A stretch of DNA of 64,000 bases from Phytoseiulus persimilis (Eukaryota; Arthropoda; Arachnida; Mesostigmata; Phytoseiidae): contig CM075101.1 of the NCBI GenBank assembly GCA_037576195.1, forward strand, positions 20,894,001-20,958,000. Direction: 5' to 3'. The notes under the pieces were generated by a model. It was given only the letters and a program-made list of their open reading frames with translations, made no database searches and was not told where the DNA came from. The translations under genes were made by a program, and so were the position numbers. This document shows positions 24,455 to 36,538 of the stretch, piece by piece. Each line of letters opens with the position of its first letter. Position 1 is the first letter of the stretch.

Positions 24455-25298
24455 CAGTGATTCTTAACCTTTTTTTTCGCCGTGCATCCCCAAGCGCACG
24501 AGGGAAGAGTCATGCCTTCCCGCATCCCATTATGGATTTTCAATATAACATATGTGATTCAGCTCCCGATGGGGCTGTTCGTTGAATATGGCGGCGTGAG
24601 TATAAAATTGAATTAGGATATGACCAGAATCAAGGAAAACATCATCAGTGACAACTTTGCTCTTGTGATTGGCTGCACAGATCTTAGATTCGCGGCGGAA
24701 TGTTCGACAGTTTCAGCCTGAAAGCACCTCGACTGGAGTTCTTAAACCAATTCTTCTTCTTGGCAAGGAGGTCGCACCAGGTACGACCAGGCGGAATGAA
24801 TTGTCTTCCGCCGTACGAGAGCGCTCTAATCTGCATACGTACCTGAGAGCTGCTCATTGAGCCACAGATCACAGAAGCCTCTGCGCTGTAATACTGTCAA
24901 TACTTTTGAAGAGACCTGATCCGACGCATCGCGGGGGTCTCAACATTGAGGTCGAGACCTTTACGTTTAGGAAGCGCGGGGTATCGAGTTTGGTAGAAGA
25001 TTGTGACCGGAGATTCTTTCCAGCTTACAACGAGAAGATCCCAAGATAGATGACGATTTCCTCTTTGAATAATCTCATTGTGTGACCTTGACGGCTTCTT
25101 GGTTCACAGGGGCATGAATGACCGCTGACCTGTTCCTCCAGATTTTGAGAGTCTGTTCTTCGCGTTTCGTTTCCTGAACATTCTACGTCCTCGCGAAGAC
25201 CTGAAGAAGAACAATTGAGACACGAAACTAGATAGCCATCGACCCTTGGAAATCTCAGGTGCACCCCGACAATCTCCCATGCGCCTCGGGAATCACTG
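24455..25298. mobile_element. non-autonomous hAT-type DNA transposon
   Basis: The left end begins CAGTGATTCTTAACC followed by a T-run. The right end, read in reverse, begins CAGTGATTCCCGAGGC, giving a 9-base perfect terminal inverted repeat and looser similarity beyond. The flanks are TTCTAGAA (24447-24454) and TTTTAGAA (25299-25306), an 8-base target duplication differing at one position and of the nTnnnnAn type typical of hAT elements. The CAGTG..TTCT..AACC terminus is also typical of many hAT families. At 844 bases with no long transposase frame, it cannot be autonomous. The single mismatch in the duplication suggests an old insertion. Confidence 0.75.
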
Positions 25299-25306
25299 TT
25301 TTAGAA

Positions 25307-26119
25307 CCTTCATAGAGAGAGTATTAGTTTCTTTGCGGATGGTTTCAGGCCAATCCAATGAATCGTGAAGATCCGCCCGTCGTCCATAGGAAAACACGTT
25401 CAATCTCTGCAATGTGCATTCGACAGAATTCAATCCCTCGTTGGCACTGCTTCGTTCACATTCTCATCGCACTTTCGAGGGATTTCCAAAATCAGTCATG
25501 AAATGGATCCTCATAGCACCCTAGTGACTTGCGACTGAGGCTTCGGTGGGAATTCTAACACGCCGAACTCACAAACGACTGGATTCTCCAAGTTCACCGG
25601 CTCACTCGACGCTTAAAAAATAAGAGGCCTGAGCTCAGAAAAGGAGGGGGGTTCGTTTCCTGAAAGCTTCCTGGAGATATGGTCGTCACTTTGCCAAAGG
25701 GTCGTGGCTACTCCGATCGAGTTCCACTCATCAAACACCAAGTGTTGCATGACTTAATCGCGGTTCTATAGGTGGTCAGTGTTCTTCACCTGGTTACAGC
25801 TATGGAACACTCCACAGTTTTTTCATGCTTCCATCAGCGGAAATCTAATGTAATGAGAATGTTCCAAAACTGGGAGGTTCCATGGAACACTCGCCAATAA
25901 TGTAGGGGCATCTTTTATGGAATACCAGGCGCGCATAAGGCGTTCGAGCTCGCAGAATTCTACTTGCGGCACGCTTTCCACGCGATAAAAATAGGCCTCG
26001 GATGTAAACCTTGGGTGGAAAGCGGGCTCACTCTCCTCTCCGATTCTTGAGTGGCGACTCTCTGGCTCTTTGGGCTGCAACTGTGGGCAGCCGCAGGACA
26101 CTAGCCAAATCAAGCAGAA
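25307..26119. other. intergenic region upstream of the CLCC1-like gene
   Basis: This stretch should contain the promoter of the plus-strand gene starting at 26120. A minus-strand frame at 25823-26113 (96 codons) has protein-like composition in its middle (contains EFCELERLMRAWYSIKDA) and could be an exon of a divergent gene. No partner exon was found. Confidence 0.3.
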
Positions 26120-29100
26120 ATGCTTCCAAAGTTTGCCTTCATATTTGTTTTCTTCTTCGGACTTTGTGCTTGTCAGGACCTGAGCATAAAGGAAGAAATA
26201 ATCCAGGATGAGGACGACGCCTGGGTTGATCCTACCGACATGTTCGAATGGCGACCTTCCAAAACTCGGGAAGACCCCGTTATTGGGAAGGTCGAACGCC
26301 TAGGCAACACAAACGGAGTTGTGCGACCACTGAGCACGAGGTGAGAGTCATGTGTGGGAGTCCCATCCACCGGCCAAATCCCGTGAACCGTGGAATTGGC
26401 TATTCCATAACCCCATTTCCTCTAGGAGTGAATGCTTGTGCTCCAATACTCTTCCCACGTCTGTTATGCGAGATTCTGTTCGTTTTTGCGAACAGCTCCG
26501 GCAGCTGAGTTGCGTGCTGTTGCGTTTGCTGCAATCGGATCATCGTCCAAGGCGGAGGAACCTGGGTGCCCGAGTCACGGAGAGCTTTTGCGAGTGCCTG
26601 GCAGGAAGTTAGGAAAGAGGAGGGGTGTTCGTCTTCCGTCTTATCCCAGTTAACAGAATCCCACTCGCCCGAATCCAGATTACTCTCTCACCGCCGAATC
26701 CTCACGCTCTAGAGACTGGAGTCTCGAAGGATCCCTGCGAGAAGCACAGAAACTGACTGAAAGAGATATACACTCCACTGACGCAAGGAGGGTAAACCCC
26801 ATACAAATATACGGGGTCGTTTCCGTGCGGTGAATTACAGCACTGTGTACAGGGTATTTACACGAATCTCTGGCCTCAAATGTGACGTGCGAAATACAAA
26901 TATGGCTTGAGAATCATGGAAACCTACAAGCGAAAACTCGCGGGGATCAACTAGGTCTTTCGGTATGTGGCCGTATTTCCTGGAAAGCGCGCGCAGAAGA
27001 GCAGGCGATGGTACGGTTGACGATTCTTGACCAGTGAATTTACGAAAGAGTATCAAGGTAAGAATATTGAAAACGATACTTTACTCTGAAGGACGACTTT
27101 CGGGGTCCAAGAAGAAATATTGAGAACTTCAAGCCAGATAGGAGACTTGAACTCTTGGCTAACGACATTATCGAGGGAAAGGTAGTATTGGTTGAGTTGA
27201 AGTTCCGAAAATCTATCGGCGCGCGAACCGCCACGCTCAAGGAGCCTCAACGCACGAGGTACAAACCCGAGCTCAGAATTCGAGCTGCAAATGGAATGGA
27301 CGCTGGGCTCCTCAGACGATCTGCATCCCGTCTTCCACCGGAAGAAAATGATTCACAAGAGAACGCGGGTGTTCTTTGCTGAACCACCTTATCGACGTCA
27401 TTCAAACAAATAGGGGGTCATTCGAGATACCACCATTAAATCAGACATCATTGAATAGTTTTGATGATCGAGATGTCGAGCCTCGATATTGTGAGCCTCG
27501 GAATCTATCCAATTTGAAGCGATTGGCGGCGGTGATGCGGCCTTAAGATGAGGGGACCCCTGTAGTACCAAGGGAGAGCTCCTCTTTTCCTTCAAGGAGC
27601 TGTGCTCGGATAGAACTCATAGCCTACGCTGATTCTCCGAATTGGCTCAGACAAACAGACACTTTTACTCGCAGGGAACGCAACGAGTGCCGAGAGCAAC
27701 GCAGGGAGCTGTCCGCCTGCCAGAGGAAACTCCGTGAGCTCCAACTGCTCCGCCACCTAGTGGATGATGGTGGCGATGAGCCCTGCATGGACCGCGAGTT
27801 CATTTATCTTCGGAGATTGGCACTCAATCTTGTCAGCAAGGTGCTCAAGTTCTGCTATGAATCATTATTAGGTTCCCGTCATGATTCACATCGTGTTTCA
27901 CCGAGCATCTGATTCAAAGCCATTCGGATACTTTCCAGGCAAAAATCGGGAGAAGAGCACCACCTGGGAAGGCGGTGAAGCTCGAAATCTATATTCCAAC
28001 CAAGGAGATCTCCAAGCTCGATGAACTCGCCAGAGGTATGCAGTTCTACTCGTAACAAGCTTGCGCGATGGTATCTCTCGGGCTTGGCCCTAAACGAAAG
28101 CCCCTGAAGATTTCGGGCCCGGAATCTTGAGAGGCTTCCGTTTTCGTTCACATATTTTGCTTGGCCGCGAGCGAAACAGCAAGTCCCGAATTCCGGGCAG
28201 AGAACTTCGATCTCGAAATTCCCTCTGTCTCGGGTGATGGCATGTGAAAAATTCTGAGAGACGACCGGATCAGGAAACACGACTACACGCTCGGACATCG
28301 CGTTCGTCAACTGCGTGAAGACCGACTTTGAAGTCATTCGAATGAATTTCTGTTCAATGTGGGACTGCAGTGCATGTAGCGGGTTCGTAAAAACTGCATC
28401 CGGTTGATCAGAACTAACTATCGGCCTGTGTTTGTCTTCATAGACTCTGAATGCGAGAGTTCAGCCGATATCGAAAAGGCTCTATCGAAGACGCTCTCAA
28501 CTGGCAAGGCTTCTATCGTGGACAAGGTGCCCTCCGCTTGGTTCTAAAGGTACGTGTGATGCTCTGTCTTATGTTCTCTTATGTCTTTTGTGTCGTTGCC
28601 ATCCTCTCCTTGCGACTCTGTTCTTGTCGAAATAAGACGAGGGTCACACAGCCTCCGAGCATACTGAGTCCCCATTTCGCTATCCTGGACATGACTTTGC
28701 TTCAGCGTCGACGGTGTTCGTGGCTTCCCTAAACTGTTCGAACGCATCCCCCCTCCCGACGAACCTGGTCACTTGTCATGGCTTGCTTTACCTAACTGCG
28801 ATCTTCGATGAGGCTTGAAACCACATAAGATCCGACATCGGCTTCCACCGTGATGTTCGTTGTGCTGACGTATCTCTGTATACGGATCCGTCAAAGAATT
28901 CGTGATTTTTCAGTTTCAGACGAGTCTTGTTCGACCATGGGGCACCTCGAGGCAGCGCTGTCTCACATATTGAATCGACTAGAGGATCCCATGGAAGAGC
29001 TGGAAGAGAAAGCATCTGTTGCCGGAAAAGACGGAACATTTTTCGAAAATGCAAACTCGTTCTGGCTCATACCTATGCTCGCTATCGCTGGTGAGATGAT

Positions 29101-29301
29101 GGATTCATTTGTTGTCGATCGCACGGTAACGGAGAATCCGCAATCTCCGAGTCTGAAATTTCAAGCTTCTGATCGAAATTTCTCCGCAAACGAGCTGCGT
29201 TCCTTGGATGGATGAGCTGGTGTGAATTGTGTTTCTTCCTCTTTCCCAGGCACATTCATATTCAACAGTGTTTATAGCAGAAGAACTCCCGACCGTCATT
29301 G
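26120..29301 (+). CDS. signal-peptide membrane protein, CLCC1-like N-terminus
   Basis: The first exon starts at 26120 with a clear signal peptide (MLPKFAFIFVFFFGLCACQ), then an acidic stretch and DDAWVDPTDMFEW. This matches the DDDWIDPTDML block just after the signal peptide of CLCC1, an ER chloride-channel-like protein. Further exons are 26657-26791, 27092-27181, 27242 to about 27370, 27675-27840, 27939-28035, 28444 to about 28526, 28920-29090 and 29250-29301 (TGA). The fifth contains ECREQRRELSACQRKLREL, resembling the cysteine-spaced helical region of CLCC1. The last two exons place one membrane helix near the C-terminus (FWLIPMLAIAGTFIF). Several joins are unsettled: first to second exon, fourth to fifth, and the region 28450-28900, where a hydrophobic frame (28550-28625) may be another membrane helix. 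The multi-helix core of CLCC1 was not found, so only the N-terminal half supports the name. Confidence 0.45.
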
Positions 29302-29500
29302 ACTCGGGGCCTCGAGGAAATCGCACCGAGTGCGCGAAAGAGAACACCAGAGCAGGAACCATCATCTAACATTATTCGTTCCGTCATAAACGTGGAGAGT
29401 GATCGACACTTTTACGATGTCGAACAGACTGTAAGCCGTCGCGACCAAGCCCCACAAACAGCCGCTTTTGTTGACGGCCACGCTGGCTAAGATTCCTGTT

Positions 29501-29506
29501 AATAAA
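29501..29506 (+). terminator. polyadenylation signal AATAAA
   Basis: This canonical hexamer lies 200 bases after the TGA at 29299-29301, supporting that stop as the end of the CLCC1-like gene. Confidence 0.6.
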
Positions 29507-30362
29507 AATTGTAAATTGCGCTAAACCGTGCGATCCATTGAGAGAGAGCAATTCCGATGGCCGAGTCCCCTTTCCCTCCATCAGATTCGTTTCTGATCTC
29601 AGCCTGACTTCTTAGGATGGCGATCACAGTCACTGCTTCGAGTCGGGACTTCTCGCTCTTCCGGAACGGATGACGTTCATTCGGAGCGAATGTGTTTTCA
29701 GCGATGTTTGAATCGTGGTTAGGCTCCCTCAGGAACTTCGTACGAGCATGACAATCACGATGCACTAAACTCTCGAGAATTTGTATCTGCAATAAAGGTG
29801 TCGACGCGGAGTCATCCGCATCTGCACACGAGAACAGATGGTTCTCTCCCGCGAGTGATGAGACCCGATGCCATCTCCCATAATGTGTGAAATCACCTGG
29901 ACACAGAGAAACGATACGACATTACGAGCTTCATGGGAATCAGATCGTTTTGGAGCAGTCTTAACGACTAATCGGAATTCCACTGTACTCACAAGCACGT
30001 AGCCAATGTTGATGAGTTCTTCCTGGCACGGTCTTGGATAGAAGCAGCCCCACTGCAGGTGTGGCACGAAATTCAGTCAAATGCATACATGGAAGAATCG
30101 GTGTCAGCAAGGTGTTGTCACGTCTCGGTCGGTGACAGCCGAGATAAGAGTGAATCAGCATGTGTCCGAACAGGTGACGAGGGATCAATCAAAAGAGCGC
30201 AACCCGGTTCTGGCTCCAAGAGCATCAATCCCATTGGTTGGCCGTCCCTCACCGCCAGCCACTGCGCCTGCCACAGAGCGATGAGCGAAGCAAGTCACGA
30301 GAAATCGATCCCGACTGAACGGTACTTCGAACGGTTCGCAGTCGCCGCGGTTCATCTCGAAG
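29507..30362. other. intergenic region upstream of the carboxypeptidase gene
   Basis: No exon is recognised. The carboxypeptidase start codon lies at 30363, so promoter and 5' UTR should be here. I see no convincing TATA box at a useful distance. Confidence 0.4.
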
Positions 30363-33300
30363 ATGGCCCGATTTCTGCTGATGTTCCTGCTCCCTGCGTT
30401 CGTTTTGCCGGAGCGAGTGCGTATTGTCCAAGAGTCGGACGTACAACTCGAACAATCGCCTGTCGAGTATGCTGACAAAAATGATGAAGCTGTCCGTTAC
30501 GATGGGTAAGTTTTCATCCTGTTCTTCTCGCTTCACGGGTTCCATCGAATAAAAGTATTCGGAACAATGATGCAAGTTATTGTGTGCTGGACTCTATTAC
30601 AATCGTCCTAGAATCATGCTGATCAAATTCTTGCGAGCTGAAGGCCGATAATCGTTTCAAGAGGTGCTACCGAACATCAGCTCAAAAGTTGCAATGTCAC
30701 CGACTGGAGAGAGTGACCGTGTCATTTGATTCCAGCCATCGCCTCTTGAAGACTCGGATTCTTTCTGAGGTGCAGCTAGCTCACTTGAAAAAAATCCGCC
30801 AGCTTTGGATAGCTGAGGATGACGGGAGGAATGAGGTCGAGTTTTGGGATGAGCCCCTCGAGGAAAATCAGGAGGTTCTCCTTCGAGTCGCTCCGAGCAA
30901 GCTACGCGATGTTGAGAAGGTCTTACACAGTGCAAATGTGCCCTACACAACAGTGACGAATAACTTACAAAAGTATGTGGTAAAAATCTCTAGGGAGAAC
31001 GTTCCTTGACGTCAACGGATTCGCTGTGTTGCATGTTCCGAAGCTGATTGCTCCGAAGATTGCGGGCATGATTCTACTCTGCACAACACATTTCTGAGTG
31101 TCGGGAGATATAGTCCCTCGTTCAGGGAGCTTTGAATAGGATTATGGAGCTAATGTGAGACGTACTCGATGCCGCCATGTGTTCTCACTCCGCTCATCTG
31201 ATCCAAGCCTTATCTGGCAGGAGAAAAGTTGTTGTCCGAGTTTCTCAAAGTCAAATCTACACGAGTTTATCTCAGTGACCGACTTCTGATTCGAATGCGT
31301 GTCTATCTCGGCCGGTCTTGTCGATTGTATGTGTTCAGAAGCCCGATGTCATCGGGGTTCGTCGCATCCCATGTCTTGGAGAAGATCGGGCCACTGCAAT
31401 TCTCAACTCTGTATTTTCCGTTTCCGAGCCCCGGAATCAACCGGATCAGAAGCATACACCGCAATTTTGTTCCAATGCAGCCGAAGAACGTCAGTGGTTC
31501 CGTAATCGATCTCAGTTCTCCGCCACATTATGTCTTCTATCGACCTCTAAATCAACTTTCAGGCACTTACACAAAACTGCAGTGGTTGTAGATTGCGCGT
31601 CTTCATTCCTGTCCAACCAATAGGCCTGGAGTCAGGGTGCTGAGATAACCCGAGATACATGAGAGCGAGTGATCACAGCCTGAGGGCGGATTTCACGCAG
31701 AGCACGCAATTGTGGGCAGACTGATCATGATTAATGTTTGCAGATGGATTGATCGCGAAGCCCGAGAAAATGACGCTCATGAAGACGGACTGGGTTTGCG
31801 TGACGGAGATTTCAATCTAGGGATGTACCACACCCTGAAAGAAGTGAGCGACGTGATTGAGATAGGCGATCACTATATATGGCAATCAAGAACTTTCTCA
31901 GAACTCCATCCGATCTTCTCTTCGAGCTCGCAGAATTCTGGAGTCTCAGAAACCTTTTCCGTGTCTTAAATATAGACGCTATTTCAGTCCGTGACAACAG
32001 TCCGTTGCGAAACAGTTGAATTTCAGCTCGCGAAACTAGTCGCCAAGACGAAATGAACCACACCTATATGCAGTCTAGTCCCCCATGATCGTTTCAATCA
32101 AGTTCAAAATCGAGCTAAAAATGCCGTTGGGAGTCGCAACTCAGCCTGAATTCTCGTCGTACAGATCAATGAGTCCCTGATCATGCTGCACCAGAAGCAT
32201 CCGAATAACTCTCGTCTCCTCGTCCTCGGAACGACGGCGGAAGGTCGACAAATCACTGGCATTCGGGTGAGCGACGTCATCGCGAAGTTTATGCGCATCT
32301 GTAATCACGTATCATGGCTGTACGAAGTTTAGTTCGCCGTCGAAGTTAACCCACGTCAACAGATCGGTACAGGGCAGCCAGACAGACCGGCAATTTTCAT
32401 CGATGGAGGCATGCACGCGAGAGAGTGGATATCGCCCGCGACGGTCATGTACTTGACTCACAAACTCCTCGAGAGCCAAGACGAGAAGCCGAGTATCCTG
32501 AATTTGACAGAAAAAGTTGACTGGTATATTTTCCCTGTGCTCAATCCCGATGGATATGAATACAGCTGGACCTCGGTAATTTCCACGTATTTTTCCAGCG
32601 AGATCGTAATTTACTGCTGATTCAGATCATCTTCGCGCGCATCGTTTATTGTGTGCTTCTCTAAATCCATACCTCTCGTTCCTCAGAATCGCCTTTGGCG
32701 GAAAAACCGACGCCAGACGCTTCCTTTAGGTCGTTTTTGCCGAGGAGTTGATCCAAACCGGAACTTCGGCGTCGGTTTCGGAAGTGAGTGAAGCCTGAAA
32801 CTATACGGAGGAAACCCCGGAGCTGACTCAATATTAAACCGCACTTTTTCGAACGCAGAGCGGGGCTCGAGCGCGAATCCTTGTGCAGAGAATTTCGCGG
32901 GGTTCACGTCCTTCTCTGAGCGAGAATCTCAAGCTGTACGAACAGGAATCAACAGACTGACGGGCCGTCTCTTGGTCTATCTCAACGTGCACTCGTATGC
33001 CCAGGTGAGGACAGAGTTCGCTCATCGAGAGGATTTCTCTTTCTATGGCGAGCTGGTTGCGCTCCGCTCGCGCCACACCAATTGTCCCGATTTGAATTGA
33101 TCATCTGGGATCAATACTTTCCAAGATTTCATGCTCGGTAGCCCTCCAGGAGGCAATCTGGAAATGAGGGATCCTCAACCCCCCTCTACTCTTGCAGGTT
33201 GTCATGTCTCCATACGGCCACACAAAAACGAAGACGGCGGCGTACGAGGAGCAGTTCGGTGCCATGAAAGCCTTCGTCGATGGACTGGCACATCATTTCA

Positions 33301-33719
33301 ATGTCACCTACAAGTATGGGAACGCCGCAGATACCATGTGTGAGTTTCGAATTTCGGCAAACTTTTCGTCCCGACGCCGGTCAGCCTAGCCACGAAGGAG
33401 AACCCGACTCGAGGGCGTTGACTGATTCCGACATAGAATGAAGAAACCGGACTCTTGACCTCTTTAGGAAAAACTCTTCCAACGATTTCCAGATCACACA
33501 GCCGGAGCTGCCATCGATTGGGCGTATGACGTAGCTGGAGTTAAGTATCCAATGGTGATCGAGCTCCGAGACAAAGGGAAATTCGGCTTCATCTTACCGA
33601 ATGAATTCATCATTCCTTCTGGAATGGAGATGATTGAAGGCATGAAACGGCTGGTCGAGTATCTCGACGCGAGGGACGAACTCACCATTAAACAAATCCG
33701 ACCTTCGGCGCAGTGGTAG
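30363..33719 (+). CDS. secreted zinc carboxypeptidase, M14A, A-type
   Basis: Nine exons join in perfect phase: 30363-30505, 30736-30972, 31744-31843, 32165-32266, 32333-32575, 32687-32783, 32859-33004, 33198-33339 and 33493-33719, giving 478 residues. The order is signal peptide (residues 1-16), propeptide (about 40-125) and catalytic domain (about 150-470). Zinc ligands are His222 and Glu225 (MHAREW) and His352 (NVHSYAQ). Glu427 (VIELRD) is the general base, DPNRNF carries the substrate-binding Arg, and Tyr404 (TMYHTAG) is the mobile tyrosine. Ile411, in the place of bovine CPA Ile255, predicts release of hydrophobic C-terminal residues rather than Lys/Arg. In the family the propeptide keeps the enzyme inactive until cleaved, usually by trypsin-like proteases, so a digestive or other extracellular role is likely. 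The start is the first Met, directly before the hydrophobic core. Exons 4-9 recur downstream as an assembly copy. Confidence 0.96.
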
Positions 33720-33951
33720 CGCTCGGAGTTTTCAAACTGTACCATCTTCCAATGCCCATACGGGACACGTTCAGGGTTTCAAAGTTTAGCTCCATTCCTA
33801 AACCTCATCTAGTAGGCGTTTTATCGTGTTTATCATCATTACCCGATTCTTTTGAAAGTACTTCTCACGTTGGATCACCGCATGATCGACATCAGAGCTA
33901 AATGGAACGGAAAGCGAGTCGCCGCCGGGGAAGGCGACAGGGATCGAACTC

Positions 33952-33957
33952 AATAAA
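33952..33957 (+). terminator. polyadenylation signal AATAAA
   Basis: This hexamer lies 233 bases after the carboxypeptidase stop. It recurs at 38439-38444 in the duplicated copy. Confidence 0.6.
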
Positions 33958-36205
33958 TCTGAAAAATTAGGTTAGTGTCGTATTTTGCCGTAGGAGGCGA
34001 ACACCGCAAGTGATTTCCAATGAGTTCGGAATGGGGAAAGTCGGAAGATTGATCCTAGATTTCAGGCAACACAACGTCAACAGTCAAATCGCGGGACAGC
34101 CGATGAAAGGGCTCCTAGTATAATTCAAGCTTCCTCGGATCCCACCGATCCGGCGGGCTAATCCAAACTTTCTGTGCTGTGAATGCTGTGTGTGAATGAG
34201 ATATAAGAGCTCCCAACTTGGTCAACTTAGGTCACCAGAAGCCCCGATTCCTCCAGCTGAGTATCAAGGAATGCTGAAATCCGAGATTGGAATCGACGTC
34301 CTCATGGAATCTGATCGCGGTTCCGTCATGTAGTCGATTGCGCTCAGTTTCCTCCTGGGTGAATGTCTTGCGACGAGGACCACAGAGAACCGGATATCGG
34401 GAATGGAGTGGCTCGGAAATTATTAGCTTTCTGATAAACGATTCTCATGATCTCTGAGATGGACTACTTCGAGAGCTCCGTTTTCGTACATTCTCCCAAA
34501 CAACTCGGACTCCCGATGGAGGTTGATGTTGAGTTCCATCACATGACTTCGTCACGGAGATGACGGGATGCTCCGAGCCTCAAGTCGAGCCTGGAGAAGT
34601 TTTTTGTTGGAACAACCTCCTCGACGCGCCGGGAACTTCCTGTTTACCATTTTCGTCACAGTGCCATAAGCTGATTGTACGGCGCGAGCCAAGCCAGGAG
34701 TGTCCGATCCCAATGAGAGAAGAGATCCGATACGGAAATCCGATGAATTCAAGAATCGGAGAGAAGACAGCCCTCCGTTTCGGATGAATGGTGCGCGAAT
34801 TCCCCGAGTGATAGATTTCAAAAGATGAGACTCTCCTCATCGACATTCACCTCTGTCACCGCTGGGCTCTCGAAAAGTATCGAGGCGATTCCTGTCCACT
34901 TTCTCCTCACAAACATAAAACAGGTAATTTGAGTCGGAGGACGTCGAGCTTGATGACTGATAAAGAGGAGAAGAAAGAGAAGTGAAGTGAAGAGTTTCCA
35001 CGTACTGGTTAACGATGCCTTTCGAAGCTCCTTGCGAATCAATCAGACAATCCCGTTGTTACTCTCGTAGGACTACATTGGTGTGTGCTCCTCTGGAAAC
35101 CTTGGCTTGATGCTGATTATATATCTGATACCGCTCGATCCTCTGCCGACAGAGCTACTTCTCGCCTCAACCTGGAACGAGGGTGACAGCGTCAAGGAGG
35201 AAGCTCGCTGACAAAAGAGGCCTGTCCATGATAGGAATCCACGATCAGGTTCTGCTCTCGTCCAGCAGCTTTAGCGCCGTGATTTAATATCAATACTTAG
35301 TTCATTCATGTGTCCTGAGTTTGTTCCTCCATCAGGTCCATGGCGGAGTGCTTTCTTCGCCCTTCGGAAACGTTCCGTACACTTCGTGGCCATGACCGGG
35401 TGGCTCGTTGCGAAAACCCACGCGTTTATCCGCCTTTAGAAGGAGTGATCGATTCCAAGGCCTCGCTCAGTTCTCATCAATGCAAGTTTCGTTCCATTCA
35501 ATAGAAGGTGTCGAAATTCCGAGTGTATGCTTCGAAGCTAAGCCTCAGCTCCTGCTTCGTCCAAAAGAACTCTCCGCTGGGAAAGCGAGCATCTACTACC
35601 AACGTCTTCCGCAGAAACTTTGGGTTTCGCCCGCTCTCTCCCTCATTCATCTGAATTTTGGGGAAGCGCTTGTCATACAGGGGCTCTGCTCCACACCCGT
35701 TGTTACTCCTCGGATTCCATTCCTCAAAAACATAGGATTCCAACGCAGTCATACGCTGACGATCCCTCTCTCCTCAGAATTCCGAGGGAACTCACCACGT
35801 GAGAACTCCGAGGGAATCACTGTAATTTCGAATGATCCCATCGGATCGTCTAGATCACTGCATTCAAGGTCACTTCATGATTTTCGGCTCTGACCCTCTT
35901 TCGGAAATCTACTTGCTTGTTCTAAATCTAAATGTCTTCCATCGTGTATCGTTGGCGTACGAGTCGCAAACAGCATATTCGCCGAATGCGGCACATTTTG
36001 TCTATTTTTCACTCTTCTTGCGACCCCACAGCTCGCTTGCGATTGAACTCCGGCGCTCAGAACTTCCGCCCGCATTCACCCGATGAGGAACACCCACCTT
36101 CCAGTTTGGGCCCGATTTCGTTGTTTCCGTTGTTTCTGGGACCTTAGGCGCCCAGAGACAGTCTCGCTTCCGTCGCAGACCGAATGTCCCGTTTGCCCAA
36201 CAGTC
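33958..36205. other. stretch without a recognised gene
   Basis: Open frames such as plus 35408-35893 (161 codons) and minus 35498-35752 overlap, and neither shows a motif or splice partners. The same sequence recurs at 38445-40692, so any gene predicted here would also be counted twice. Confidence 0.4.
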
Positions 36206-36535
36206 NNNNNNNNNNNNNNNNNNNNNNNNNNNNNNNNNNNNNNNNNNNNNNNNNNNNNNNNNNNNNNNNNNNNNNNNNNNNNNNNNNNNNNNNNNNNNNN
36301 NNNNNNNNNNNNNNNNNNNNNNNNNNNNNNNNNNNNNNNNNNNNNNNNNNNNNNNNNNNNNNNNNNNNNNNNNNNNNNNNNNNNNNNNNNNNNNNNNNNN
36401 NNNNNNNNNNNNNNNNNNNNNNNNNNNNNNNNNNNNNNNNNNNNNNNNNNNNNNNNNNNNNNNNNNNNNNNNNNNNNNNNNNNNNNNNNNNNNNNNNNNN
36501 NNNNNNNNNNNNNNNNNNNNNNNNNNNNNNNNNNN
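36206..36535. other. assembly gap (330 N)
   Basis: A run of N separates the two identical copies. Its size is probably a scaffolder's estimate or placeholder. If the copies are one locus, the gap does not exist in the genome. Confidence 1.
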
Positions 36536-36538
36536 ACG

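Larger units (their letters stand above)
32052..36205. repeat. first copy of a 4154-base exact duplication
   Basis: Every position here recurs 4487 bases further on (36539-40692) without a difference in the stretches compared. It begins inside intron 3 of the carboxypeptidase gene and ends exactly at the run of N. A copy bounded by a gap on one side is what two overlapping contig ends produce when they are not merged. Confidence 0.97.
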
